A stretch of DNA of 64,000 nt from Brucella pecoris (lineage in GTDB: Bacteria; Pseudomonadota; Alphaproteobacteria; Rhizobiales; Rhizobiaceae), in the NCBI RefSeq assembly GCF_006376675.1, contig NZ_VEWK01000002.1, forward strand, positions 62,001 through 126,000, written 5' to 3'. The position numbers and the translations under genes were made by a program. Each line of letters starts with the position of its first letter. The stretch's first letter is position 1. Shown one piece after another: positions 11,009 to 20,561 of the stretch. The notes below the pieces were generated by a model, which ran no database searches, was not told the DNA's origin, and saw nothing but the letters and a program-made list of their open reading frames with translations.

Positions 11009-11515
11009 TCAGACGTCGGCAGCGATACGGGCCGTCACGATCGTATCCGGATCGGCAACAGGCTCACCGCGCTTGATCTTGTCGACATTGTCCATGCCTT
11101 CGATAACCTGACCCCAGACGGTATACTGACGGTCGAGCCACGGAGCGTCGGTAAAGCAGATGAAGAACTGCGAGTTGGCCGAGTTTGGGTTGGCCGAACG
11201 TGCCATTGAAGCAGTGCCGCGCTTGTGCTGCGTGTTGGAGAATTCCGCCTTCAGGTCTGGCTTGTCCGAACCGCCCATGCCGGCGCGCGAACCATTGAAA
11301 TGAGCGCCACCCGTCTTGCCGAACTTCACGTCGCCGGTCTGGGCCATGAAGCCATCGATCACGCGGTGGAACACAACGCCGTCATAGGCACCTTCGCGGG
11401 CCAGTTCCTTGATACGCGCAACATGATCCGGCGCGAGATCCGGATAAAGTTCCAGAACGACGTTGCCCTTGGTGGTTTCCAGAACGAGCGTGTTTTCAGG
11501 GTCTTTGTAAGCCAT
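11009..11515 (-). CDS. ppiB: Cytoplasmic cyclophilin-type peptidyl-prolyl isomerase
   Basis: Catalyses cis-trans isomerisation of Xaa-Pro bonds. The protein has 168 residues and no signal peptide (MAYKDPENTLVLETTKGNVVLELYPDLAP). Cyclophilin motifs are VVFHRVIDGFMAQTGD, KAEFSNTQHKRGTASMAR, NSANSQFFICF and WGQVIEGMDNVDKI. It lies 18 bases downstream of a second, exported cyclophilin of clearly related sequence, so the pair looks like a tandem duplication that diverged in location. It is probably co-transcribed with that gene and coaD. Confidence 0.95.
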   Translation of the reverse strand: MAYKDPENTLVLETTKGNVVLELYPDLAPDHVARIKELAREGAYDGVVFHRVIDGFMAQTGDVKFGKTGGAHFNGSRAGMGGSDKPDLKAEFSNTQHKRGTASMARSANPNSANSQFFICFTDAPWLDRQYTVWGQVIEGMDNVDKIKRGEPVADPDTIVTARIAADV

Positions 11516-11533
11516 TGGGCCTCTCCTTGTATT

Positions 11534-12124
11534 TTACTTCTTGTCGGCCTGAAGCGTGGCCTTGATGATCTTGTCGGGGTTTTCCACGGCGCCATTATCG
11601 GCTTCGCTACCCTTCTTTATCTTGTCGACGATATCCATGCCGCTGACAACCTTACCGACCACAGTGTACTGGCCGTTGAGGAACGCGCCGTCCGCAAACA
11701 TGATGAAGAATTGCGAATTGGCCGAGTTCGGGTTCTGGCTGCGGGCCATGCCGACCGTGCCGCGCACGAAGGGTTCCTTCGAGAATTCTTCCGGAATATC
11801 CGGGTAGTCCGAACCGCCGGTGCCAACGCGCGAGCCATCGAAGCCCTTGTCCATATTGCCGAACTTCACGTCGCCGGTCTGGGCCATGAAGCCCGGGATG
11901 ACACGGTGGAAGGCAACGCCGTTATAAGCGCCTTCACGAACCAGCTTTTCGATCTGGGCCACATGCTTGGGCGCGAGGTCGGGGCGGAGCTGAATAGCGA
12001 CGTCGCCGTCCTTCAGCTTGAGAACCACGGTGTTTTCGGCATTGGCGGCAGCAGCCGTCTGAACTGCCCCTTGCGACAGCGCGAAAAAGGCAACAGCGGC
12101 AAGTGCCGAACGAAAGAAAGACAT
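11534..12124 (-). CDS. ppiA: Periplasmic cyclophilin-type peptidyl-prolyl isomerase
   Basis: Related to the downstream cyclophilin but with an N-terminal signal peptide (MSFFRSALAAVAFFALSQGA, probable cleavage after AQ/TAAA near residue 25), so it acts in the periplasm. Catalytic-site blocks GVAFHRVIPGFMAQTGD, FVRGTVGMARSQNPNSANSQFF and VVGKVVSGMDIVDKI are complete. It lies 20 bases after coaD on the same strand, forming coaD-ppiA-ppiB. The symbols follow the E. coli usage by location only; orthology within the family is not certain. Confidence 0.94.
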   Translation of the reverse strand: MSFFRSALAAVAFFALSQGAVQTAAAANAENTVVLKLKDGDVAIQLRPDLAPKHVAQIEKLVREGAYNGVAFHRVIPGFMAQTGDVKFGNMDKGFDGSRVGTGGSDYPDIPEEFSKEPFVRGTVGMARSQNPNSANSQFFIMFADGAFLNGQYTVVGKVVSGMDIVDKIKKGSEADNGAVENPDKIIKATLQADKK

Positions 12125-12144
12125 GATCGAAAAACTCCCTGCGG

Positions 12145-12639
12145 TCAGGATTTAAATTTGGCGTTCAAAGCGGCAGCGACTGCCGCAGGAACAAAGGGCT
12201 TTATATCGCCGCCCATGGAGGCAATCTGGCGAACCAATGTGGCGGTAATCGTGCGCACCGCCGGGTCGGCAGGCAGGAACACGGTTTGCAGTTCCGGCGC
12301 CATGGTGCCGTTCATGCCTGCCATCTGCATTTCATAATCGAGATCAGTGCCATCGCGCAAACCGCGCACCATCAATTGTGCGGCATGTTTGCGTGCCGCA
12401 TCGATGACCAACCCGTCGAAGGAAATGACGGAAACCCGGCCCGCATCCGTGCCCAATAAGGCCTTGGAACTTTCACCGATGAGCGCCACGCGCTCCTCGA
12501 AGGTGAAGAGGGGCTTTTTGCCGGGATGAGCGCCAATTGCGACAATAACCTTGTCGGCAAGGCGCAGGGCACCTTTGAGGACATCCATATGGCCATTTGT
12601 CACCGGGTCGAAGGAACCCGCATAAATCGCGATCGTCAT
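12145..12639 (-). CDS. coaD: Phosphopantetheine adenylyltransferase
   Basis: Fourth step of coenzyme A synthesis: ATP plus 4'-phosphopantetheine gives dephospho-CoA. It starts [20 protein letters not shown], which contains the nucleotidyltransferase (T/H)xGH motif. The basic motif is seen in [20 protein letters not shown], and the C-terminal block reads [19 protein letters not shown]. Its 164 residues match the family. It is the probable first gene of coaD-ppiA-ppiB. Confidence 0.97.
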   Translation of the reverse strand: MTIAIYAGSFDPVTNGHMDVLKGALRLADKVIVAIGAHPGKKPLFTFEERVALIGESSKALLGTDAGRVSVISFDGLVIDAARKHAAQLMVRGLRDGTDLDYEMQMAGMNGTMAPELQTVFLPADPAVRTITATLVRQIASMGGDIKPFVPAAVAAALNAKFKS

Positions 12640-12833
12640 TTCTTCCAGCTAGCCTTTTCTGACGGGATTTTCAACAAGAACCACTACGATAAGAAAACAG
12701 AAACCAAGAAACCAAATGAATGCGATATGAACAGCGATTTCACGACAAGTTCACAACCGATTTACCAAGATAGGTGCAAGTTCGGTGCAACCTTTTCGCT
12801 TCTGAAGCGTATGTATGTCGAAAGGATAACACG

Positions 12834-12983
12834 ATGATGATCTTTCTTCTGGCATTATCCATGATGGTCGCGATGGCTGCGTCGGCAATCATATTGCTTC
12901 TCGATGAGAACGAAGCCAAGCGTCAACGCGTACGTCAGGTGGCATTCGACATCAACAGCTTGCGTAACATGCGTTCGCGCTGA
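12834..12983 (+). CDS. Small single-pass membrane protein, hypothetical
   Basis: A 49-residue frame beginning MMIFLLALSMMVAMAASAI, one membrane segment, followed by a charged tail (ENEAKRQRVRQVAFDINSLRNMRSR). AAAGGA at 12820-12825 is a suitably placed ribosome binding site about 8 bases before the ATG. It is divergent from coaD and convergent with gyrA, alone in a ~500-base gap. I do not recognise the family. The hydrophobic start plus basic tail makes chance less likely, but there is no homology evidence. Confidence 0.5.
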   Translation: MMIFLLALSMMVAMAASAIILLLDENEAKRQRVRQVAFDINSLRNMRSR

Positions 12984-13070
12984 GTATGAACAGTCGAGTT
13001 CACGCATCAGCGTTGGAGCTTGCTGAAAAAGAGTTTCTGTGATCGCCAATTCCTCCAGTCTTGGCATCTG

Positions 13071-13104
13071 AAAAAGGCCGATGGTTCCCGCCATCGGCCT
13101 TTTT
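13071..13104. terminator. Bidirectional terminator after gyrA
   Basis: AAAAAGGCCGATGG and CCATCGGCCTTTTT form a perfect 14-base stem around TTCCCG, with A-tract and T-tract at the two ends. It lies between the small plus-strand gene and the minus-strand gyrA stop. Confidence 0.9.
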
Positions 13105-13137
13105 CATTGTTCAGAACAAAAAGCCGGGGCTTTTTGA

Positions 13138-15945
13138 TTATTCTTCGGTGTCAGCAGTTGGCGCTTCGCCTTCGGAAGCGGCCTCGCCGTCATTGCCGTT
13201 TTCTTCATCGCTATCCGCTTCGGATATGCGTTCGACCGAGACGACCTTTTCACCATCCGCCGTGTTGAAGATCGTGACGCCCTTGGTGGACCGTCCGGCA
13301 ATACGGATACCGTCAACCGGTACGCGAATGAGCTGTCCGCCATCGGAAACAAGCAGAATCTGATCGCTTGCCTCGACCGGGAACAGGGCAACAAGCTTGC
13401 CGATTTCGTCGGTCTTCGACGTATCGGTAGCGCGAATGCCCTTGCCACCACGACCGGAAACGCGGAACTCGTAAGACGAGGAACGCTTGCCGTAACCGTA
13501 CTCGCTGACTGTCAGCACGGTTTCTTCGCGTGCTTTCAGTTCCTGATAGAGTTCTTCCGAGAGATCGGCATCAACACCGACTTCTTCACCGACCACAACA
13601 ATATCATCGGCATCGTCCGCACCTTGCGCCCTGCGCTCGGCAATCGAACGCTTGAGATAGGCGGAGCGTGTCGAGGCATCGGCATCGACATGATGCAGGA
13701 TGGCCATCGAGATGACTTTGTCGCCCTCGGCCAGATTGATGCCGCGCACGCCGATGGAATTGCGGCCTGCAAAGACACGCACATCGGTAACCGGGAAGCG
13801 AATGCACTGGCCACCGGCACAGGTCAGAAGCACGTCGTCGAATTCCGTACAGGTATCGACCGAGAGGATTTCATCGCCCTCGTCTTCGAGCTTCATCGCG
13901 ATCTTGCCGTTGCGATTGACCTGAACGAAGTCCGACAGCTTGTTACGGCGAACCGTACCGCGCGTGGTCGAGAACATGACATCGAGGTTTGCCCAGGACT
14001 CTTCATCCTCCGGCAGCGGCATGATCGTGGTAATGCGTTCGCCCTGCTGCAATGGCAGCATGTTGATGAGCGCCTTGCCGCGCGATTGCGGATTACCGAC
14101 CGGCAGACGCCAGACCTTCTCCTTGTAGACAATGCCACGCGAGGAGAAGAACAGAACCGGCGTATGCGTATTGGCCACAAACAGACGCGTGACGAAATCT
14201 TCGTTCTTCGTCGCCATGCCGGAGCGGCCTTTGCCGCCGCGGCGTTGCGCACGATAGGTCGTCAGCGGCACACGCTTGATATAACCAGCGTGACTGACGG
14301 TAACGACCATATCTTCACGGGCGATAAGATCTTCATCGTCCATTTCTGCGCCACCAAGACCGAACTCGGTGCGACGTGGCGTGGCAAACTCGTCGCGAAC
14401 AGCAATCATCTCTTCCGTGACGATTGTCATAACGCGGATGCGAGAACCCAGAATATCCAGATAATCGCGGATTTCTTCGCCGATCTTGTTCAGCTCGTCC
14501 GCGACTTCATCGCGGCCAAGTGCTGTCAGGCGCTGTAGGCGCAGATCAAGAATAGCACGCGCCTGCTCTTCCGAGAGGTTATACGTGTTGTCTTCATTGA
14601 TCGCATGACGCGGATCATCGATGAGGCGGATGAGTGGTGCCACATCGGCAGCGGGCCAACGACGTTCCATCAACTGTTCACGCGCCGTTGCCGGATCCGG
14701 CGCACGACGAATAAGAGCGATGATCTCATCGATATTCGCAACTGCAATTGCCAGACCAACCAACACATGCGCGCGGTCGCGCGCCTTGTTGAGCAGGAAT
14801 TTTGTGCGGCGCGTAACCACTTCCTCACGGAAGGCGACGAATGCGCGCAGCATGTCGAGCAGATTGAGCTGTTCCGGCTTGCCGCCGTTCAGCGCCACCA
14901 TGTTGCAGCCGAAGGAGGTCTGCAGCGGCGTGTAACGATAGAGCTGGTTCAGCACGACATCGGCAACGGCATCGCGCTTGAGTTCCACCACGACGCGATA
15001 ACCTTCGCGGTCGGATTCGTCACGCAGATCGGAAATGCCTTCGATACGCTTGTCGCGCACCAGTTCGGCCATTTTCTCGATCATCGACGCCTTGTTCACC
15101 TGATACGGAATCTCGGTGATGATGATGGCTTCGCGATCACCGCGCATTGGCTCGATTGTAGCGCGTCCGCGCATGATCACCGAGCCGCGACCGGTCGTGT
15201 AGGCGGAATTGATGCCAGCGCGTCCGAGGATGATACCACCCGTCGGAAAATCCGGGCCCGGAATGATTTCCATGATTTCTTCCAGCTCGATGGCCGGATT
15301 TTCAATCAACGCTATGCAGCCATCAATGACTTCGCCAAGGTTGTGCGGCGGAATATTGGTCGCCATACCGACCGCGATACCGCCAGACCCATTGACAAGC
15401 AGGTTCGGGAAACGCGCAGGCATAACCACCGGTTCCCGCTCGCGACCGTCATAATTGTCCTGAAAATTGACCGTATCCTTGTCAATGTCCGACAGGAGGG
15501 CTTCGGTGAGCTTTTCCAGACGGCATTCGGTGTAACGCATCGCTGCCGGTGGATCGCCATCGATGGAGCCGAAATTGCCCTGTCCGTCCACGAGCGGATC
15601 GCGCATGGAAAAATCCTGCGCCATACGCACGAGAGCGTCATAAATAGATGCGTCGCCATGCGGGTGATACTTACCCATGACCTCACCGATCACACCCGCC
15701 GACTTACGGTACGGGCGGTTATAGGCGAGGTTCATCTCGTTCATGGCGTGGAGAATGCGGCGATGTACGGGCTTCAGGCCGTCGCGCACATCGGGCAGCG
15801 CACGGCTCACGATAACGCTCATCGCGTAATCGAGATAGGAGCGCTGCATCTCCTCGATAATGGAAATCGGTTCGATACCGCTAGGGCCGCCGTTTGGGCC
15901 ACCATTCATATCGTCGGAACCGGGTGGAGGCGTTTGATCTGACAC
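13138..15945 (-). CDS. gyrA: DNA gyrase subunit A
   Basis: Breakage-reunion subunit of DNA gyrase, 935 residues. The catalytic Tyr lies in [10 protein letters not shown], the quinolone region reads [20 protein letters not shown], and the GyrA box is QRRGGKG. The residue equivalent to E. coli Ser83 is Ala and the Asp87 equivalent is retained; Ala here is common in this lineage and need not mean acquired resistance. The beta-pinwheel C-terminal domain is followed by an acidic tail ([19 protein letters not shown]). A divergent gap of 250 bases to marC should hold its promoter. Confidence 0.98.
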   Translation of the reverse strand: MSDQTPPPGSDDMNGGPNGGPSGIEPISIIEEMQRSYLDYAMSVIVSRALPDVRDGLKPVHRRILHAMNEMNLAYNRPYRKSAGVIGEVMGKYHPHGDASIYDALVRMAQDFSMRDPLVDGQGNFGSIDGDPPAAMRYTECRLEKLTEALLSDIDKDTVNFQDNYDGREREPVVMPARFPNLLVNGSGGIAVGMATNIPPHNLGEVIDGCIALIENPAIELEEIMEIIPGPDFPTGGIILGRAGINSAYTTGRGSVIMRGRATIEPMRGDREAIIITEIPYQVNKASMIEKMAELVRDKRIEGISDLRDESDREGYRVVVELKRDAVADVVLNQLYRYTPLQTSFGCNMVALNGGKPEQLNLLDMLRAFVAFREEVVTRRTKFLLNKARDRAHVLVGLAIAVANIDEIIALIRRAPDPATAREQLMERRWPAADVAPLIRLIDDPRHAINEDNTYNLSEEQARAILDLRLQRLTALGRDEVADELNKIGEEIRDYLDILGSRIRVMTIVTEEMIAVRDEFATPRRTEFGLGGAEMDDEDLIAREDMVVTVSHAGYIKRVPLTTYRAQRRGGKGRSGMATKNEDFVTRLFVANTHTPVLFFSSRGIVYKEKVWRLPVGNPQSRGKALINMLPLQQGERITTIMPLPEDEESWANLDVMFSTTRGTVRRNKLSDFVQVNRNGKIAMKLEDEGDEILSVDTCTEFDDVLLTCAGGQCIRFPVTDVRVFAGRNSIGVRGINLAEGDKVISMAILHHVDADASTRSAYLKRSIAERRAQGADDADDIVVVGEEVGVDADLSEELYQELKAREETVLTVSEYGYGKRSSSYEFRVSGRGGKGIRATDTSKTDEIGKLVALFPVEASDQILLVSDGGQLIRVPVDGIRIAGRSTKGVTIFNTADGEKVVSVERISEADSDEENGNDGEAASEGEAPTADTEE

Positions 15946-16195
15946 TATTCAGATTTCTTTCTCAACAGAATCGATAAAGTCACTTTATAACGGAAACCAG
16001 CAAAAAACGCCAATTTCACGACCGTTTCGGCGGGCTATTTCCGCCTATTAAATCAAGGACTTAAAAGATATTCACATAAAGATTGAGCAAGGATGTTGCT
16101 CGTCACGGCGCTTTGCATCGACCATGTACCCCTGATCGTCTACAATTCATGTATCCGATTGAGCATAACATGCCAACAAGAAGGGCGCGTGCAGT

Positions 16196-16825
16196 ATGGG
16201 GTTCTACGATACGGTTTTCAGCGCGTTCGTCACCCTTCTTGTTACAATCGATCCGCCCGGACTGGCGCCGTTGTTTCTGGCGCTAACGCCGGGCATGGAG
16301 CGGCACCACCGCGGACAGGTGGCGCTTCGCGCCTCCATCATCGGTTTTATCGTGATGGCGCTGTTTGCCATTGCGGGTGCGCAGATCCTCGGCATGTTCG
16401 GCATAACGATCGGTGCGTTCCGCGTCGCCGGTGGCTTGCTTCTCTTCTGGATTGCCTTCGAAATGATTTTCGAGAAACGAACCGAGCGCAAGGAAAAGAG
16501 CGCCGAGGTAGCCATCACCAAGGACCATATCCGCAATATAGCCGCCTTCCCGCTCGCCATTCCGCTGATTGCCGGTCCGGGAGCGATCTCGGCTATCGTG
16601 CTGACATCGGACTCGTTCCATGGAATTGGACCGCGAGCCGCTCTGCTTGGCGTCATCGCTGTCTGTTTGCTGATTACCTATTTTGTGCTGCTGCTTGCAG
16701 AACGCGTTGACCGGTTTCTTGGCGAAACCGGCCGTTCCATTCTGACTCGTCTCCTGGGCGTCATTCTTGCAGCGCTTGCCGTTCAGTTCGTTGCAGATGG
16801 CATCAAGACACTCATCAGTGGTTAA
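16196..16825 (+). CDS. marC: MarC/NAAT-family inner membrane protein
   Basis: A 209-residue polytopic membrane protein with about six TM segments. The start MGFYDTVFSAFVTLLVTIDPPGLAPLF and the block FPLAIPLIAGPGAISAIVL are signatures of the MarC (NAAT) family. Early naming tied MarC to multidrug resistance, but the function is not established. The ATG at 16196 follows AGAAGGGCG. It ends tail to tail with phnE, overlapping by 4 bases, so it is not part of the phosphonate operon. Confidence 0.9.
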   Translation: MGFYDTVFSAFVTLLVTIDPPGLAPLFLALTPGMERHHRGQVALRASIIGFIVMALFAIAGAQILGMFGITIGAFRVAGGLLLFWIAFEMIFEKRTERKEKSAEVAITKDHIRNIAAFPLAIPLIAGPGAISAIVLTSDSFHGIGPRAALLGVIAVCLLITYFVLLLAERVDRFLGETGRSILTRLLGVILAALAVQFVADGIKTLISG

Positions 16826-17694
16826 GCAGACTTCTGCGCCTTCTTGCCGATCATGGCGTGACGAAGCTTGGACGAGAACCAGTCGATCACGGCAACCGCG
16901 ATCAGGATCATGATGATCAGGAAGGAAACATCCTGAAGGTTCAGAACCTTGATCTGTTCTGCCAGATGCGCGCCGATGCCGCCTGCCCCGACAATACCGA
17001 TGATCGTTGCCGAACGGGTGTTTGACTCGAAGAAGTAAAGCACCTGACTGCCGATCAGTGGCAGAACCTGTGGCAGCACACCGAAGCGATAGCCATGCAG
17101 CCTGCCACCACCCGATGAGAGCACGCCTTCGACCGGCTTCTTGTCGGCGCCTTCAATGGCTTCGGAGAACAACTTGCCAAAAGCCCCGAAATCCGAGCAG
17201 GCGATCGCGAGAATACCGGCGAATGGTCCAAGCCCCACAACCGACACCCAGATCAGCGCCCAGATCAGCGTATCGACGCCGCGAATGGTGTCGAGGAAAC
17301 GGCGTATGCCGAAATGCAGGAAGACATTCGGGATAATGTTCTTGGCGGCCAGAAAACCGAATGGAAAGGCCAGGATCGCCGCCAGCAATGTGCCGAGATA
17401 GGCGATTGCCAGCGTTTCCATCATCGACCACAGATAAAGGCTGAAACGCCCGCCGGACGATGGCGGCATCATCATCAGCGCGAAATCGCCGAGACGACCA
17501 AGACCATTGAGAATGCGCAACAAAGAGAAATCGAGCCAGTAGAAGGCGAACCAGACGGAAGCAACCAAAGCTACGGTTAAAATCGCCAGATTTCGCCAGG
17601 CACGCGCGTTTCCGAACAATTCGGCATGTTCTGCCCGAAGTTCCTTTTCATGCGCGTGCGCCTCACGGGAGAGACTTTGTGCAATATCGGTCAT
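16822..17694 (-). CDS. phnE: Phosphonate ABC transporter permease (second PhnE)
   Basis: Inner-membrane permease of the phosphonate importer. The start at 17694 (MTDIAQSLSREAHAHEKELR) gives 290 residues; a longer frame upstream is out of keeping with the 10-base gap to the previous gene. TM segments and the permease-ATPase contact loop (GALFSEAIEG-like: GAFGKLFSEAIEGADKKPVEG) near residue 170 are present, and PQVLPLIGSQVLYFFESNTRSATIIGIVGAGGIG follows. It is a paralogue of the gene just upstream; two PhnE proteins probably form a heterodimer. It is the last gene of phnCDEE. Confidence 0.95.
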   Translation of the reverse strand: MTDIAQSLSREAHAHEKELRAEHAELFGNARAWRNLAILTVALVASVWFAFYWLDFSLLRILNGLGRLGDFALMMMPPSSGGRFSLYLWSMMETLAIAYLGTLLAAILAFPFGFLAAKNIIPNVFLHFGIRRFLDTIRGVDTLIWALIWVSVVGLGPFAGILAIACSDFGAFGKLFSEAIEGADKKPVEGVLSSGGGRLHGYRFGVLPQVLPLIGSQVLYFFESNTRSATIIGIVGAGGIGAHLAEQIKVLNLQDVSFLIIMILIAVAVIDWFSSKLRHAMIGKKAQKSA

Positions 17695-17704
17695 AATTCT
17701 CTCC

Positions 17705-18577
17705 TCAACCAATACGGCCCAGAAGCGCGTGGCGAATACGCTGCGTAATGAGATCGATGGCAACAATGGTCACGATAATCAGAAGCAGGATGGCGCTGAC
17801 ATCGCTGTAATAGAACTGGCGGATCGAGGTGAGCAGCTCCTGACCGATACCGCCCGCACCCACAAAGCCCATGACCGAAGCGCCACGCACGTTGATTTCA
17901 AAGCGCAGCAGGCCATAGGAAGCAAAATTGGCGGCGACTTGTGGAAGCACGGCAAAGCGGATGACCTGAAAACCGGAACCACCCGATGCACGAATGCCTT
18001 CCACCGGGCGCATATCGATGTTCTCAACAACTTCGGAGAACAATTTACCCAGCGCCCCCGTTGTATGAAGCATCAGCGCCAGCACACCGGCCATCGGCCC
18101 AAGACCGAAAGCGATAACGAAAAGCAGCGCGAAGACAATTTCAGGAACCGTACGCAGCAGCTCCAGCCCGCGACGAACGACGAAACGCACCGTCGAATTG
18201 GGAGCCATATTCGATGAAGCTGCAAATGACGCGGCAAAAGCGATGATGCCGCCGATCAAGGTTGCCAGGTAGGCAATCAACAGCGTCTCAAACAGCATCT
18301 TGAGCCAGCCGCCAAGGTTCCAGTACCAGGCTGCCATATCGCCCCAGAAATTGGCGATGGTCAGGTCTGGTAGAATCCGGCTGAGATAGCTTGTAAAGCG
18401 AAAGAGATTTTCGACCAGTGTGCCCGGCCGAACATCGGCAACGACGGAGGCAGCTATGGCGATAGCGACAAGCGCAAGGAGGAGCGCGATACCGTAGAGA
18501 CGTCGTTTGCCGACTTCTCTCCGATAATCGGCAAGCAGGCTTTTTGCTCCGTTGCCGTCCAGTGAGGATACCGTCAT
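17705..18577 (-). CDS. phnE: Phosphonate ABC transporter permease (first PhnE)
   Basis: A 290-residue permease starting MTVSSLDGNGAKSLLADYRR. The coupling loop GALGKLFSEVVENIDMRPVEG and the motif ASVMGFVGAGGIGQELL mirror the second PhnE. I chose the ATG at 18577 because the longer frame runs through the strong hairpin at 18595-18627. It lies downstream of phnD with that hairpin between, and 10 bases before the second phnE. Confidence 0.95.
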   Translation of the reverse strand: MTVSSLDGNGAKSLLADYRREVGKRRLYGIALLLALVAIAIAASVVADVRPGTLVENLFRFTSYLSRILPDLTIANFWGDMAAWYWNLGGWLKMLFETLLIAYLATLIGGIIAFAASFAASSNMAPNSTVRFVVRRGLELLRTVPEIVFALLFVIAFGLGPMAGVLALMLHTTGALGKLFSEVVENIDMRPVEGIRASGGSGFQVIRFAVLPQVAANFASYGLLRFEINVRGASVMGFVGAGGIGQELLTSIRQFYYSDVSAILLLIIVTIVAIDLITQRIRHALLGRIG

Positions 18578-18594
18578 GCGAGATTCCCTAACAA

Positions 18595-18627
18595 AAATGC
18601 CCGAAGCTTGTTGAGCTTCGGGCATTT
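18595..18627 (-). promoter_or_regulatory. Intercistronic stem-loop between phnD and phnE
   Basis: AAATGCCCGAAGCT and AGCTTCGGGCATTT pair perfectly (14 bases) around a 5-base loop, starting 16 bases after the phnD stop. There is no long U tract. Such structures commonly protect the 5' mRNA for a binding protein and reduce downstream permease expression. The structure is seen; the effect is inferred. Confidence 0.7.
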
Positions 18628-18642
18628 CGATTACTTTGCGGA

Positions 18643-19584
18643 TTAGGACTTGCGAGCCTTGTCGTTGAACTTGAGCATCTCGATGATCGGCTCATATTCC
18701 TTGGCTTCGGTCGCTACGAATTCCTGATCCTTGCCGTCGGAAAGGGCGTCAAAACCAGCCTTGTCCTTCTTCGGCATATCGAGGAAAGCCTGCTTGATGT
18801 CGGCCTTGAGCTGGTCTGGCAGGGTGCTGAGAACAGCGAACGGGCCTTCTGGGAGGAAGTCCGACTTGAAGATGATACGGAAATCATCCTTCGTCATCAC
18901 CTTGCCGTTTGCATCTTTCAGAACGCCGCGGCTGATCATGCGGGTCAGGTTGGAATCGTCTTCCGAGTTCCAGGAGTTTGCGGCAGCGTCTGCGGTGCCC
19001 TGTGCGAGAGCGAGAACTGCGTTTTCATGGCTGCCAGCAAAGAAGTTCTTACCAAAGAACGTATCGACGCTATAGCCATCGCGGTTGAGGAAGAAGCGTG
19101 GCGCGTTGTTACCCGATGTCGAGTTAGGATCGACGAGAGCAATTGCTTTGCCCTTGAGGTCATCCATCTTCTGGTATGGGCTGTCGGCGCGAACATAAAC
19201 AACCGAATAGTAGCCGTTTACGCCGGTGTCATGACGCTGGTTGACGAGCGGCGTGGTTTCAACGCCGGTCATGACAGCGCGGGCATAGGACGCCGGGCCA
19301 TAGAATGCGATCTGAATGTTGCCAGCGCGCTGACCTTCGATAACAGCGGCGTAGTCGTTCGCAACGCGCAGCGTAACCTTCGTGCCCAGTTCCTTGCCGA
19401 GGTAAGCTGTCAGAGGCGCATAACGGTCGGAAGTGGTCGATGCGTTTTCTGCCGGAATCACGCCCAGAACGATTTCCGGATAGTCCTTGCTCCAGTCTGC
19501 AGCCTGTGCAGTGGAAGCCAGCATTGGCATGGTCAGCGTAGCGGTGAGCGCTGCAGCCGCCAGAAAGTTTCTACGGTTAAGCAT
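18643..19584 (-). CDS. phnD: Phosphonate-binding periplasmic protein
   Basis: Captures phosphonates or phosphate esters for the PhnCDE importer. It begins MLNRRNFLAAAALTATLTM and ends its signal at STAQA near residue 28; the RR before the hydrophobic region resembles a Tat signal. The mature protein has the PhnD pattern FYGPASYARAV, GKAIALVDPNSTSGNNAP and SHENAVLALAQGTADAAA (phosphonate-binding turn). Its 313 residues are near the family norm. It lies 47 bases after phnC and before the strong hairpin, which fits higher expression than the permeases. Confidence 0.96.
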   Translation of the reverse strand: MLNRRNFLAAAALTATLTMPMLASTAQAADWSKDYPEIVLGVIPAENASTTSDRYAPLTAYLGKELGTKVTLRVANDYAAVIEGQRAGNIQIAFYGPASYARAVMTGVETTPLVNQRHDTGVNGYYSVVYVRADSPYQKMDDLKGKAIALVDPNSTSGNNAPRFFLNRDGYSVDTFFGKNFFAGSHENAVLALAQGTADAAANSWNSEDDSNLTRMISRGVLKDANGKVMTKDDFRIIFKSDFLPEGPFAVLSTLPDQLKADIKQAFLDMPKKDKAGFDALSDGKDQEFVATEAKEYEPIIEMLKFNDKARKS

Positions 19585-19631
19585 AGCTATCTCCTGTTAA
19601 TCCTGAGTTTGGAGCGTAATTTTTCCGGCGT

Positions 19632-20459
19632 TTAGGCGGAAAGCTGGCGCAGAACGGCTTCAGCCGACTGCGGAACAGGCATCGGCATTGGCTCGGCCGC
19701 ATCATCCTGATCGATGACGTCATCGGCTTCCATGCCGTAAAGGTCGCGTGATGCCATATCGGTGAGCATCGACGGTGTGCCGCGGAATACGATCTTGCCG
19801 GCAGACATGCCGACGAGGCGGTCGCAATAGCTGCGCGCAATATCGAGCGAGTGCAGATTGCAGAGAACCGTGATGCCATACTCGCGATTGATGCGACGCA
19901 GAGCGTCCATGACGCTGCGGGTGTTGCGCGGATCGAGCGATGCAATCGGCTCGTCGGCGAGAATGATGCGCGGCTGCTGAACGAGCGCCCGGGCAATCGC
20001 CACGCGCTGTTGCTGACCACCGGACAGCTCATCGGCGCGATGCGCTGCAAGATGCGCAATATCGAACTGCTGCAGGGCGGAAAGAGCGATCAGACGCTCT
20101 TCATCGCTCCAGATGCGCAGAAGCGACTTGGGCGTCGAAACATAGTTCAGACGGCCCATCAGAACATTGGTCAGAACATCAAGGCGATCGACCAGATTGA
20201 AATGCTGGAAAATCATCGCGCATTGTGCGCGCCAATCGCGCAATCCCGAACCCTTGAGCCCGGTAACGTCGCGACCATCCCAGTGAATTGTTCCCTCCGA
20301 AGGTTCAACCAGGCGATTGATCATACGCAGCAGCGTCGACTTTCCCGCGCCCGAGCGACCAATAATTCCAACAAACGAGCCCGGCTCGATCTCGAGGTCA
20401 ACACCCGAAACCGCCACCTTATCATTATAGCGGCGCGTTACGTTTTTTAGTTGAAGCAT
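19632..20459 (-). CDS. phnC: Phosphonate ABC transporter ATP-binding protein
   Basis: ATPase of the phosphonate importer, 275 residues from the ATG at 20459 ([19 protein letters not shown]). Walker A is GRSGAGKST, the signature is [16 protein letters not shown], Walker B is [13 protein letters not shown], and the switch His is in CNLHSL. A longer frame (to 20504) adds 15 residues with no counterpart in the family. It starts the phnC-D-E-E unit, about 100 bases after phnN, with a Pho-like element in that gap. Confidence 0.96.
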   Translation of the reverse strand: MLQLKNVTRRYNDKVAVSGVDLEIEPGSFVGIIGRSGAGKSTLLRMINRLVEPSEGTIHWDGRDVTGLKGSGLRDWRAQCAMIFQHFNLVDRLDVLTNVLMGRLNYVSTPKSLLRIWSDEERLIALSALQQFDIAHLAAHRADELSGGQQQRVAIARALVQQPRIILADEPIASLDPRNTRSVMDALRRINREYGITVLCNLHSLDIARSYCDRLVGMSAGKIVFRGTPSMLTDMASRDLYGMEADDVIDQDDAAEPMPMPVPQSAEAVLRQLSA

Positions 20460-20490
20460 GAATTCGTCTCCATTCATGCTCACTATTGAT

Positions 20491-20516
20491 CCGTTCAATG
20501 ACACTGTAATGAACGG
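20491..20516 (-). promoter_or_regulatory. Pho-box-like / palindromic element upstream of phnC
   Basis: On the minus strand CGTTCAT-TACA-GTGTCAT (20498-20515) resembles two CTGTCAT repeats spaced 4 apart (5/7 and 6/7 matches). The same segment is bounded by CCGTTCA and TGAACGG, a 7-base inverted repeat. It could be a weak PhoB site, an operator for another regulator, or both. Confidence 0.45.
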
Positions 20517-20561
20517 ACCATGACGTTTGTGTAAACTTACATTCCGCTTTAAGATTTTAAT

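Noticed and set aside
15680..15720. GyrA Ala at the Ser83 position as acquired quinolone resistance
   Set aside because: Ala is a common wild-type residue in this lineage, and Asp87 is kept; resistance cannot be claimed from it.
14605..15942. A 445-codon open frame antisense to gyrA
   Set aside because: Antisense by-product of GyrA codon use; His/Asp/Arg-rich composition without any motif.
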